Of a stretch of 63,384 nucleotides of DNA, positions 26,383 to 35,364 are shown piece after piece (position 1 is the stretch's first letter; every line of letters starts with the position of its first letter). The notes under the pieces are model-generated. The model saw only the letters and a program-made list of their open reading frames with translations, ran no database searches and was not told the DNA's origin. Source of the stretch: Deltaproteobacteria bacterium (GTDB lineage: Bacteria > Myxococcota_A > Polyangia > JACPQR01); assembly GCA_016190375.1 (NCBI GenBank), contig JACPQR010000081.1:1-63384 (forward strand), given 5' to 3'. The translations under genes were made by a program, and so were the position numbers.

Positions 26383-27786
26383 ATGAGACTGACTTTCCTC
26401 GGCGCCGCCCAGACCGTCACCGGATCGATGCACATGGTCGAGACTGAGGGACGACGGATCCTCCTCGACTGCGGGATGTTCCAGGGAAGGAGGCGGGAGT
26501 CGAACGAGCGGAACCGCACCCTGCCCTTCTCGGCGAAGAAGCTCGACGCCCTGATCCTCTCGCACGCTCACATCGACCACTCGGGCAGCATCCCGACGCT
26601 GATGAAGGCCGGCTTCGAGGGGACGATCTTCGCGACCCCCGCGACGCGCGACCTCTGCGCCGTGATGCTGCGGGACGCGGCCTTCATCCAGACGCAGGAC
26701 GCGGGCTACATCAACCGTTACAACGAGAAGCACGGCATCCCGGATCGCGTCGAGCCGATCTACGAGGAGAAGGACGCGATCAAGGCGTTCGAGCACTTCA
26801 TCTCGGTCCCGTATCGCCGCAGCTTCCCGGTCATCGATGGAGTCACCTGCACGATGCTCGACGCGGGGCACGTCCTCGGGTCGGCGATCGTCGTCCTCGA
26901 CGTGAAGGAGCAGAAGCGCAAGATCCGCCTGGTGTTCACCGGCGACCTCGGCCGGGTCAAGATGCCGATCCTCAACGATCCGGAGACGCCGGCAGGGACG
27001 CAGGTGCTCATCACCGAGTCGACCTACGGCGATCGGCTGCACGACCCGATCGAGGAGATGGACCAGAAGCTCCTCGACGTCGTCAAGCGAACGGTGGCCC
27101 GCGGCGGGAAGGTGATCGTGCCTTCGTTCGCGCTCGAGCGCGCGCAGGAGATCATCTTCGCGCTCCGTCGGCTGCAGGCGCACCGGGAGCTGCCCCGTAT
27201 CCCGATCTACGTGGACAGCCCGCTGACGGTGAAGATCACCGACATCTTCAAGCTCCACTCCGAGAGCTTCGACCCCGAGATCCGCGGCTTCATGGCCGAC
27301 GAGGGCGACCCGTTCGCCTTCGCCGATCTGCGCTACGTCGACAGCGTCGAGGACAGCCGCAAGCTCAACGTGCTCGACGGGCCGGCGATGATCATCAGCG
27401 CCTCGGGCATGTGCGAGGCGGGCCGGATCCTGCATCACCTGAACAACCACATCGAGGACCGGAGGAACACGATCCTCATCGTCGGCTTCCAGGCGGAGCA
27501 CACGCTCGGGCGGCGCATCGTCGAGCGACGGCAGACGGTCAAGATCTTCGGCGTCGCCCGCGAGGTCAACGCCGAGGTCGTCGTCCTTCACGGTTTCTCG
27601 GCCCACGCCGATCGCGACGACCTGCTCCGCTTCGGCAGGGCTTGCCGCGAGCGCGGAAGCGTCGAGCAGGTCGTGCTCGTCCACGGCGAGCCGGAGCCCC
27701 AGCAGAAGCTGGCCGGCCTGTTCGGGGACAACGGCTTCCCGCGCGTGGCGATCCCGAAGACGAAGGAGACGCTCGAGATCGCCTGA
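26383..27786 (+). CDS. Metallo-beta-lactamase-fold hydrolase with beta-CASP and RNA-specificity domains
   Basis: 467 residues. The N-terminal MBL motif HAHIDHSG (61-68) and later His/Asp ligands (DAGHVLGSA, GDLGR) give a dinuclear zinc site. A beta-CASP insert (PSFALERAQEI, SPLTVKITDIF, ISASGMCEAGRI) and the C-terminal GFSAHADRDDLL with VHGEPEP complete the CPSF/YSH1-like family. These act as endo- or exoribonucleases. In bacteria they are often annotated only as MBL-fold hydrolases with an RNA-specificity domain. The ATG is 10 nt after TACAGA with no ribosome site. The gene is divergent from the FHA gene. Confidence 0.92.
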   Translation: MRLTFLGAAQTVTGSMHMVETEGRRILLDCGMFQGRRRESNERNRTLPFSAKKLDALILSHAHIDHSGSIPTLMKAGFEGTIFATPATRDLCAVMLRDAAFIQTQDAGYINRYNEKHGIPDRVEPIYEEKDAIKAFEHFISVPYRRSFPVIDGVTCTMLDAGHVLGSAIVVLDVKEQKRKIRLVFTGDLGRVKMPILNDPETPAGTQVLITESTYGDRLHDPIEEMDQKLLDVVKRTVARGGKVIVPSFALERAQEIIFALRRLQAHRELPRIPIYVDSPLTVKITDIFKLHSESFDPEIRGFMADEGDPFAFADLRYVDSVEDSRKLNVLDGPAMIISASGMCEAGRILHHLNNHIEDRRNTILIVGFQAEHTLGRRIVERRQTVKIFGVAREVNAEVVVLHGFSAHADRDDLLRFGRACRERGSVEQVVLVHGEPEPQQKLAGLFGDNGFPRVAIPKTKETLEIA

Positions 27787-27817
27787 GCGTCCGGGCGCAG
27801 GGGATATACTGCTTCTC

Positions 27818-29254
27818 GTGCGCCCGGTGCTGCTCGTCGCCCTCGTGGCCGCCGGATGCGGGAGCGACCCGGACCGCCCGCCCACGTTTCCCGTCGAGGA
27901 CCACGATGCCGGACCCGACCGGGACGGCGGATCGGCGGACGCCTCGCGCCCCGAGGATCCGGGACCGGGGTTGAGAGAAGGAGATCTCGTGTTCTGGCTG
28001 CCCTGGCAGGGGCCCGCCCAACAGGTCGACCTCACGTTCGAGGCGCTCGTGCGGCAGCTCGACCTGCATTTCTCGATCGACACCACGGGCTCGTTCGATC
28101 AGGAGATCGACGAGCTGCAGTCGGCCCTGCGCGAGCAGGTGATCCCCGGGGTCCGCGCGCGGGTCGGGGATGCGAGCTTCGGGGTCTCGCGCTTCGAGGA
28201 CTTCCCGATCGAGCCGTTCGGCGCCGCGACCGATCGGCCGTTCGCCTTGCTGCAGGCACAGACGACGGACGAGGAGCTGGCCGCTCGCGCGGTGGGCAGG
28301 CTGGACGACCCGCTGGGGCGCGGCGGCGATCTACCGGAAGCCGGCGCCGAGGCGCTCTACCAGCTCGCGACCGGCGAGGGGTTCGGCCTCGGCGGCGCCG
28401 AGATCGTCGAGCCCTTCGAGGAGGCCGCTCCGGGCGGAGGGACACTCGGTGGAGGCGGCTTCCGTGAAGGCGCGCTGCCCATCGTGGTCCAGGTCACCGA
28501 TGCTCCAGCCCATGCACCCTCGGACTACGCGGAGTACTTTCCCGGCGCGCACTCGGCGATCCAGGCCATCGAGGCGCTCGGTGACCTCGGCGCTCGCGTG
28601 ATCGGCATCGCGAGCGGAGAAGAGGCGCGACGCGACCTGGTCGCCCTGGCCGCGACGACCGGTGCGCTCGCGCCACCGGGCGAGGACGGCACCTGCACGA
28701 CGGGCATCGACGGAGCGCCGCGTGCGCCCGAGGTGCTGGGTCAGTGCCCGCTGGTCTACGACCTCGGCGGCGACGGCGCCGGCCTGTCCGCGACGATCGT
28801 GGAGTCGGTCGCGACGCTGCTCGGCACGATCGTCTTCGACTCCGTCTCGATCGAGATCGAGGGCGACGACGTCGGCTTCGTCGTGACGGCCTCGCCGCTC
28901 TGGGCCGACGCTCCCGGCGGGTACGCGCCGCCGGGGCTCGCGGATCTCGTGCCCGAGGGAGGCGACGGCGCGCTCGACTCGTTCACCGACGTCCCGCCCG
29001 GTACGACGCTGGCCTTCCGTATCGTCCTCCGGAACACGAGCGTGCGCGAGACCGACTACGAGCAGGTCTTCTTCCTGCACGCGAGGATCGTCGCGGACCG
29101 TACGACCGTCGTCGACGACAAGCTCATCGAGATCCGCATCCCGATCGTCTCGCGCGACGGGGACGACGCGGGCCTCGACGCCGGCTCCGACGCGGCGCCC
29201 GATGCGAGCCTCGACGCGGGCCTCGATGGTGGGTCAGCGGATGCCTCGTCCTGA
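27818..29254 (+). CDS. Lipoprotein with VWA/integrin-like domain
   Basis: 478 residues from a GTG 7 nt after GATATACT. The signal VRPVLLVALVAAGC has lipobox VAAGC. After an Asp/Gly-rich linker, DLHFSIDTTGSFDQEIDEL resembles a MIDAS D-x-[ST]-G-S motif with the helix that follows in integrin-type A domains. VVQVTDAPAHAPSDYAEYF and ARVIGIASGEEARRDLVALA fit the later strands. The end is an Asp/Ala-rich tail (DAGLDAGSDAAPDASLDAG). It probably acts in adhesion or binding at the surface. The metal-ligand assignment is by eye. Confidence 0.78.
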   Translation: MRPVLLVALVAAGCGSDPDRPPTFPVEDHDAGPDRDGGSADASRPEDPGPGLREGDLVFWLPWQGPAQQVDLTFEALVRQLDLHFSIDTTGSFDQEIDELQSALREQVIPGVRARVGDASFGVSRFEDFPIEPFGAATDRPFALLQAQTTDEELAARAVGRLDDPLGRGGDLPEAGAEALYQLATGEGFGLGGAEIVEPFEEAAPGGGTLGGGGFREGALPIVVQVTDAPAHAPSDYAEYFPGAHSAIQAIEALGDLGARVIGIASGEEARRDLVALAATTGALAPPGEDGTCTTGIDGAPRAPEVLGQCPLVYDLGGDGAGLSATIVESVATLLGTIVFDSVSIEIEGDDVGFVVTASPLWADAPGGYAPPGLADLVPEGGDGALDSFTDVPPGTTLAFRIVLRNTSVRETDYEQVFFLHARIVADRTTVVDDKLIEIRIPIVSRDGDDAGLDAGSDAAPDASLDAGLDGGSADASS

Positions 29255-29298
29255 GCCGCGCCATGAGCCGCGCACCGTGATCCAGGAGCCGGAGGTTG

Positions 29299-29416
29299 AA
29301 CAGGAAGGCGGGAAGGTCGGAAGGTCGGAGGGACTGCGGCGACGAGACGCGGCCCTGGGTAGCGCTCGCTCCTGCCCGGGCCAGCTCCGGCCTTCCCGCC
29401 TTCCCGCCTTCCTGTT
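29299..29416. repeat. Inverted repeat built of GGAAGGCG/GGAAGGTC units
   Basis: The left arm (29299-29329) and right arm (29386-29416) are 31 nt each and pair at 28 positions, with 56 nt between. Each arm is a short tandem of 8-nt units such as GGAAGGCG. The right arm runs into the proposed start of the PDZ gene. Confidence 0.75.
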
Positions 29417-29780
29417 GATTCCTCCGGGGCGGCTCGCGTTCCCATGCGTCGTGGCGGCGCTGTGCCTTGCGGTCGCTGCCTTCGGCTGTGACGACCTGTC
29501 GGGGCCGTGGCCGGGCGGAATCGGCGCGGTGCTGCGCTATCGAGCGCGCGATCAGGCGCTCGTGGTGACCGACGTGCCGCCCGATTCGAGCTCGGCGCGC
29601 GCGGGCCTGCGGCAGGGCGACGAGGTGATCGCGATCGACGGCGCTCGGGTGGCGGACCTCGAGTACCGGACCATCGTCCAGCGTCTGCGGGGCCCCGTCG
29701 GCACGCGGGTGCGCCTGGCCATCCGGAGACTCGGCGCCCGGCGAAGCCTCTCGATCGAACGCGCTCCGTATCGCCGCTAG
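29415..29780 (+). CDS. PDZ-domain lipoprotein
   Basis: About 121 residues. The mature part is one PDZ domain: VTDVPPDSSSARAGLRQGDEVIAIDGARVADLEYRTIVQRL, with the usual GxxxGD turn. It is preceded by a hydrophobic segment ending AVAAFGC, a lipobox. The start is uncertain. I chose TTG at 29415, since the sequence further upstream is an inverted repeat; GTG at 29451 is the other option. Stand-alone periplasmic PDZ proteins usually bind protein C termini or assist proteases. Confidence 0.65.
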   Translation: MIPPGRLAFPCVVAALCLAVAAFGCDDLSGPWPGGIGAVLRYRARDQALVVTDVPPDSSSARAGLRQGDEVIAIDGARVADLEYRTIVQRLRGPVGTRVRLAIRRLGARRSLSIERAPYRR

Positions 29781-29792
29781 TACCGGCCGGCG

Positions 29793-30153
29793 CAGATTCG
29801 GCCAGGGGTTGGGCCGAAGCGAAGGGCGGTGAGGACGCCGGATGACGGCAACAGGCGACAGGCGACAGGCAACAGGCAACGGGCAACAGGCGGCGAGCTC
29901 CCGCTCAACGAGGTCGCTCGCGGCGAACTCGCGTGCAAGAAACCGAGCGCATCCGGAACGAAGGGTCCTTCCCGGGAAGCCACGGCGCTCTTTCGGAACA
30001 GAGCCGTGTTCGCCGGCTTCAAGCGCCGAGGACCGCACTCCGGGATCTGAGCCGGCGGTTCCCCGTTGCCATTGCCTGTTGCCTGTTGCCTGTTCGTCCG
30101 GAGGAAGCGGCCACCATCTGGCCACCACCGGTCCCCAACCCCTGGCCGAATCT
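29793..30153. repeat. Long imperfect inverted repeat with heptamer tandem arrays
   Basis: The outer arms 29793-29812 and 30134-30153 are 20-nt exact reverse complements. Inside them the left side holds a tandem of 7-nt units (ACAGGCG/ACAGGCA, 29847-29890) and the right side the complementary TTGCCTG units (30075-30096). The whole region could fold into one large hairpin. No gene is seen inside. This fills the gap between the PDZ and transporter genes. Confidence 0.75.
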
Positions 30154-30209
30154 TCGCCGCGAGCCGCTAGGCCCGATCGCGGTCGATCTGTGGTATCTGG
30201 GGGCGCAGC

Positions 30210-31862
30210 GTGAGCGAGGTCCTGAACAGCTACGCACTCCCGGTGGCGCTGGCGCTCCTCGGCCTGGCGGGGGCGTACCTCATGGTGCGGCTCCTGTTCC
30301 TTCCGCTGCGCTCGGTGCGGGAGGGGATCGCGTGCGCGCGCGAGCCGAGCACCGACGATCGCCTTGCTGCGCCTTGGGGCGCGCTCTGCCTGACCACCGG
30401 CGCGACGGCCGCCGGAGTGCTCTCCGGGACGGCGACCGCCGTCGTGCTGGGCGGGCCGGGTGCGGTGTTCTGGGTGATGCTCGGGGGCCTCCTCTCGATG
30501 GCTCTGCGCTACGTCGAGGCGTCGCAGGCCTGGCACTCGAGGCGCTTCGTCGGCGATGGCGATCGGATGTCGGCAGGGGTCGCCGCCGGGCTCAGGGCGC
30601 TGTCGGTGAAGGCCGGCCGGCCGCTGGGCTTCGTCTACGCCGCGCTCGCGCTCCTTGCCGCCGTGGCCGGCCTCGGCGCTCTGCCGGCCAGGCAGCTCGG
30701 CCAGGACGTCGAAGCGAGCCTGGGGCTGCCCGCGGTTGCCGTCACCGCTCTGGTCGCGATCGCCGCCCTGATCCTGTCCTGGCGCTCGTCCCGGGACGCG
30801 ACGCGCATCGCGCGCGCGGTGGTTCCGGTCGCGATGGCGGTCCTCGGCCTGGCCCTTGTGATCGCCTCCGTCCGCCACGCGGGACGGATCCCCGGAGCCA
30901 TCGGACGGATCTTCGGCCAGGCGTTCGAGGGCGGCAGCCCTTCGGCGGGCTTTTTGGGCGCGTTTCTCGGGGAGACCATTCGCCAGGGCCTCGGGCGCGG
31001 GCTCTTCACCTCGAGCTCGCTCGGGATCGCCGCGAGCTGCCACGGAGGCTCCGGCACGGCGACGGCTCACCGCGCGGGTCTCGTGGCCTCGCTCGAGCCG
31101 CTCGTGGCGTCCGTCCTCCTGCCACTCTTCGTGGGCATCGCGGTCCTCACCTCGCGGACCTGGAGCAGCGCGGATCATGCGACATCCGTCCCGCTCGCCG
31201 ACGTTCGCGCGTTCAGCACCGAGCCCGCGAGCGCCGCGGAGCTGACCGGTTCCGACATCGCGCTCGACGGGATCATCCGGGTCCGCGAGGGGCAGAGCTA
31301 CGACCGCTTCACGCTCACGGCGGGAACCCAGATCGTCGGCGAGCCGCGCTTCGAGCTGGGCGGCGAGCCCTGGGACGGCGCCGTCAAGTTCGTGAAGGGC
31401 AGGGTCCGAGGCCTGATGGAGCTCCGCGGCACCCGCAAGGCCCTGGAGGACGTCGATCCCGGCAAGGCCGAGCGGATCATGGTGACCGGCGACGGACCGC
31501 TGTTCGGTATCCCGCTCGTGGGCGTCGCCATGGAGGTCGTCCTCCCCTTCCGCGTGGGTCGCTGGATCGGCGGCGCCATCGCGCTGGTCCTGGGCCTCGT
31601 CGCCGCCCTTGCGCTCCTAGTCTTCCTCGACAGCCTGGGCAGCGGCATCGCGGGACTTCCCGCGTCGATCGGCGCGCGGATCCTCGTGGCGGTCGCCTTC
31701 GCCCTCGCCCCGCTCGTCCCCTCGGCGCTCGCCAAGGACGTGCTCCCGTGGTCTCTCGTCCTCCTCGTCGTCCCCTACGTGGCAGCGCTGGCCATCCACG
31801 CGAGCCGCGCCTCCGCCGACGAAGACGAGCCCGCGGCCCGTCGCCCACGGAAGAAGCGCTGA
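30210..31862 (+). CDS. AGCS-type (sodium/alanine symporter-like) membrane protein, divergent
   Basis: 550 residues with about ten hydrophobic helices. AGCS features are visible: CLTTGATAAGVLSGTATAVVLGGPGAVFWVMLGGLLSMALRYVEA and EGGSPSAGFLGAFLGETIRQGLGRGLFTSS. The canonical GLFSNEAGLGSAP signature is changed to GLFTSSSLGIAASCHGG, so the Asn-Glu pair used in substrate or sodium binding is missing. The C-terminal part is longer than usual, with a soluble insert around 31200-31480. Either the substrate differs or it is a non-transporting relative. The start is GTG at 30210. Confidence 0.75.
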   Translation: MSEVLNSYALPVALALLGLAGAYLMVRLLFLPLRSVREGIACAREPSTDDRLAAPWGALCLTTGATAAGVLSGTATAVVLGGPGAVFWVMLGGLLSMALRYVEASQAWHSRRFVGDGDRMSAGVAAGLRALSVKAGRPLGFVYAALALLAAVAGLGALPARQLGQDVEASLGLPAVAVTALVAIAALILSWRSSRDATRIARAVVPVAMAVLGLALVIASVRHAGRIPGAIGRIFGQAFEGGSPSAGFLGAFLGETIRQGLGRGLFTSSSLGIAASCHGGSGTATAHRAGLVASLEPLVASVLLPLFVGIAVLTSRTWSSADHATSVPLADVRAFSTEPASAAELTGSDIALDGIIRVREGQSYDRFTLTAGTQIVGEPRFELGGEPWDGAVKFVKGRVRGLMELRGTRKALEDVDPGKAERIMVTGDGPLFGIPLVGVAMEVVLPFRVGRWIGGAIALVLGLVAALALLVFLDSLGSGIAGLPASIGARILVAVAFALAPLVPSALAKDVLPWSLVLLVVPYVAALAIHASRASADEDEPAARRPRKKR

Positions 31863-31912
31863 TCTACTACGCGTTGACCGGGGCGCAGGCGGGCTGTAAG
31901 GATACGGCCCCC

Positions 31913-32791
31913 ATGGCGAACCTGGAGACCACCGTCGGCGTGATCGGCGGGAGCGGTCTGTACGAGATCGACGGGCTCGAGGACGTCCGGGAGGTGCGCG
32001 TCGACACGCCCTTCGGAGCTCCCTCCGATGCGATCATCGCGGGGAGCCTCGGCCCCGTGAAGATGCTGTTCTTGCCCAGGCATGGGCGCGGGCACCGGTT
32101 CTCGCCGTCGGAGGTGAACTACCGGGCGAACGTGTTCGCGCTCAAGTCGCTCGGGGCCGAGTTCCTGATCTCGATCTCCGCGGTAGGGTCGATGCGCGAG
32201 GACATCCGGCCCGGCGACCTTGTCATCGTCGATCAGTTCTTCGATCGCACCGTGGGAAGGGCGCGCACCTTCTTCGAGGAAGGGATCGTCGCCCACGTCG
32301 AGATGGCCGACCCCGTCTGCCCGGTCCTCGCCGGCATCCTCCACGAGAGCTCCCGGGCCGCAGGGGCGCGGGTCCATCGGGGCGGGACGTATCTGTGCAT
32401 CGAAGGCCCGCAGTTCTCGACGCGCGGCGAGTCGAAGATCTTCCGGAGCTGGGGCGTCGACGTGATCGGGATGACCAACCTCCCCGAGGCCCGCCTCGCC
32501 CGGGAGGCCGAGCTATGCTTCGCGACGGTGGCGCTGTCGACCGACTACGACTGCTGGCACGCCACGGAGGAGTCCGTGACCGTGCAGAACGTCCTGGCGA
32601 TCCTCGAGCAGAACGTCGTGATGGCGCGCGAGGTGATCCGCAGGAGCGCCGCTGCCGTGCCGGGCGCTCGCACGTGCAAGTGCCCGGTCGCGCTCGACCA
32701 CGCGATCCTCTCGGACCGGACGAGGATCCCCCCTCGAACGCGGGAGCGGCTGGGATGCATCGTGGACCGCGTCCTCGGAGCGAAGTCATGA
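31913..32791 (+). CDS. mtnP: S-methyl-5'-thioadenosine phosphorylase
   Basis: 292 residues, normal length. Family motifs: VGVIGGSGLYEIDGL, LPRHGRGHRFSPSEVNYRAN (phosphate and purine site), GTYLCIEGPQFSTRGESKIFR, GMTNLPEARLAREAELC and STDYDCW. It phosphorolyses 5'-methylthioadenosine to adenine and methylthioribose-1-phosphate, in polyamine by-product recycling and methionine salvage. The ATG follows TAAGGAT by 9 nt with no clear ribosome site. Its stop overlaps the next gene by 4 nt, so it is coupled to a sugar-kinase-family partner. Confidence 0.92.
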   Translation: MANLETTVGVIGGSGLYEIDGLEDVREVRVDTPFGAPSDAIIAGSLGPVKMLFLPRHGRGHRFSPSEVNYRANVFALKSLGAEFLISISAVGSMREDIRPGDLVIVDQFFDRTVGRARTFFEEGIVAHVEMADPVCPVLAGILHESSRAAGARVHRGGTYLCIEGPQFSTRGESKIFRSWGVDVIGMTNLPEARLAREAELCFATVALSTDYDCWHATEESVTVQNVLAILEQNVVMAREVIRRSAAAVPGARTCKCPVALDHAILSDRTRIPPRTRERLGCIVDRVLGAKS

Positions 32792-33696
32792 CGATCCTCG
32801 CCGTCGGATCGGTGGCTCTCGACGCGATCGAGACGCCCTACGGCTCGAGGGACCCGATCGTCGGCGGATCCGCGACCTTCTTCAGCTACGCGGCCAGCTT
32901 CTTCGTGCCGGTTCGCGTCGTGGCCGTCGTCGGCAGCGACTTCCCCGAGAGCGCAATCGCGATGCTGAAGGGTCGCGGGATCGATCTCGACGGGCTGCAG
33001 CGAGCGCCCGGCAAGACCTTCCGCTGGTCGGGACGCTACGACGCGACCCTGACCCAGCGAGTCACGCTCGAGACGTGCCTCAACGTGTTCGAGACGTTCC
33101 GGCCCGAGATCCCCGAGGCCTACCGGGACAGCCGCATGGTCTTCCTGGGCAACATCGACCCCGGCCTGCAGCGATCGGTGCTCGAGCAGGTGCGCTCGCC
33201 CAAGCTCGTCGTGGCCGACACGATGAACTTCTGGATCGACGGTCAGCGGCAATCGCTCGTCGAGACGCTCAAGCTCGTCGACGTCCTCATCATCAACGAG
33301 GAGGAGGTGAGGCTCCTCGCGGGCGACCACAACATCGTCCGCGCCGCCGAGGCCGTCCGCCGGCTGGGCCCCCGCATCCTGGTCGTCAAGCGCGGCGAGT
33401 ACGGCGCGCTCCTCTTCCAGGGCCCGGAGACGTTCGCGGCGACCGCGTTCCCCCTGTCGAGCGTCGTGGATCCCACGGGCGCCGGCGACACCTTCGCCGG
33501 CGGGTTCATCGGCTCGCTCGCCCGAGAGGGGGAGATCACCGAACGCGCCCTGCGCCGGGCCGTGATCTACGGGTCGGTCGTCGGGTCCTTCTCGGTCGAG
33601 GGCTTCGGCCTGGAGCGCCTCGAGACCCTGACCGCCGCGGAGATCGATCACCGCTTCGCGGCGTTCCGGAAGCTGGTAGACTTCGAGCCCGCGTGA
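32788..33696 (+). CDS. PfkB-family carbohydrate/nucleoside kinase
   Basis: 302 residues. The PfkB signature DPTGAGDTFAGGFIG holds the catalytic Asp, and the N-terminal GGSATFFSYAA segment fits the substrate lid region. It starts inside the mtnP stop (ATGA), so the two products are probably made together. Coupling to MTA phosphorylase suggests a substrate in purine or methylthioribose salvage, such as adenosine. That is inference from context; sequence alone shows only the family. Confidence 0.88.
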   Translation: MTILAVGSVALDAIETPYGSRDPIVGGSATFFSYAASFFVPVRVVAVVGSDFPESAIAMLKGRGIDLDGLQRAPGKTFRWSGRYDATLTQRVTLETCLNVFETFRPEIPEAYRDSRMVFLGNIDPGLQRSVLEQVRSPKLVVADTMNFWIDGQRQSLVETLKLVDVLIINEEEVRLLAGDHNIVRAAEAVRRLGPRILVVKRGEYGALLFQGPETFAATAFPLSSVVDPTGAGDTFAGGFIGSLAREGEITERALRRAVIYGSVVGSFSVEGFGLERLETLTAAEIDHRFAAFRKLVDFEPA

Positions 33697-33823
33697 AACG
33701 GATGTCGGGCATGACACGTGCTTGCAAGGGTCGGCACCCCGGCGCCTCCTCCAACGGCGGCGCCGGGCGAGCGAGGACGCTCCCGCCCACCAAATAGCGA
33801 GAATCGAAGGAGGAAAGATCATC

Positions 33824-34813
<990 letters not shown>

Positions 34814-34829
34814 CCTCTCGTAACCTGCC

Positions 34830-35273
34830 TTGCCCGGCTCTCCTCTGAAGACCACCAAGGGCTGCTTCGGCTGCGGCACCGAGAATCCCGTCAGCCTCGG
34901 CATCGCTCCCACCCTAGACGACGACGGCCGGGTCAGAGCCCCCTTCACGGCTCGCCAGGAGCACCGGGGCCTCTCGCAGATCGCCCACGGCGGCATCGTC
35001 GCGACCGTCTGCGACGAGATGATGGGCTTCGCCATGTCCGTCTACGGCGGCAAGGACCTCTACGTCACGACCTCCCTCGAGCTCAGGTTCCTCAAGGCCG
35101 TCCGCCTGGGCGCCCCCATGATCGCCGAGGCCTGGTGCACCAGCCGCCGCGGCAGGGTCGTCCACGTGCGTGCGCGAGTCCTGAGCCCCGACGGCCAGGA
35201 GCATGCGACGGCATGCGCGCGCTTCCTCCGGCTGCCGGATCGACTTCGCACGAGCTTCGTCCGCGGATCCTGA
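34830..35273 (+). CDS. PaaI-type hotdog thioesterase
   Basis: 147 residues. HRGLSQIAHGGIVATVCDEMMGFAMSV is the hotdog helix with the catalytic HGG and Asp/Glu region, followed by TTSLELRFLKAVRLGAPMIAEAWC. The N terminus has KGCFGCGTENPVSLG, a C-x2-C pair typical of this PaaI subgroup. It should hydrolyse an acyl-CoA thioester, substrate unknown. The TTG start is weak; no better one is in frame before the conserved CFGCG. Confidence 0.85.
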   Translation: MPGSPLKTTKGCFGCGTENPVSLGIAPTLDDDGRVRAPFTARQEHRGLSQIAHGGIVATVCDEMMGFAMSVYGGKDLYVTTSLELRFLKAVRLGAPMIAEAWCTSRRGRVVHVRARVLSPDGQEHATACARFLRLPDRLRTSFVRGS

Positions 35274-35330
35274 GAAGATCGCGCGCTTGATCGAACCCCC
35301 CGAGGGGCGGTAGGGTTTGGGATCCGCGCA

Positions 35331-35346
35331 TTCCCCTTCAGGGGAA
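35331..35346 (+). promoter_or_regulatory. Hairpin in the leader of the large fused surface-protein gene
   Basis: TTCCCC-TTCA-GGGGAA is a perfect 6-bp stem with a 4-nt loop, ending 18 nt before the ATG and just ahead of the GAGGGG ribosome site. It could stabilise the message or modulate ribosome access. Confidence 0.5.
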
Positions 35347-35364
35347 AAGAAGAGGGGTAAGTGT

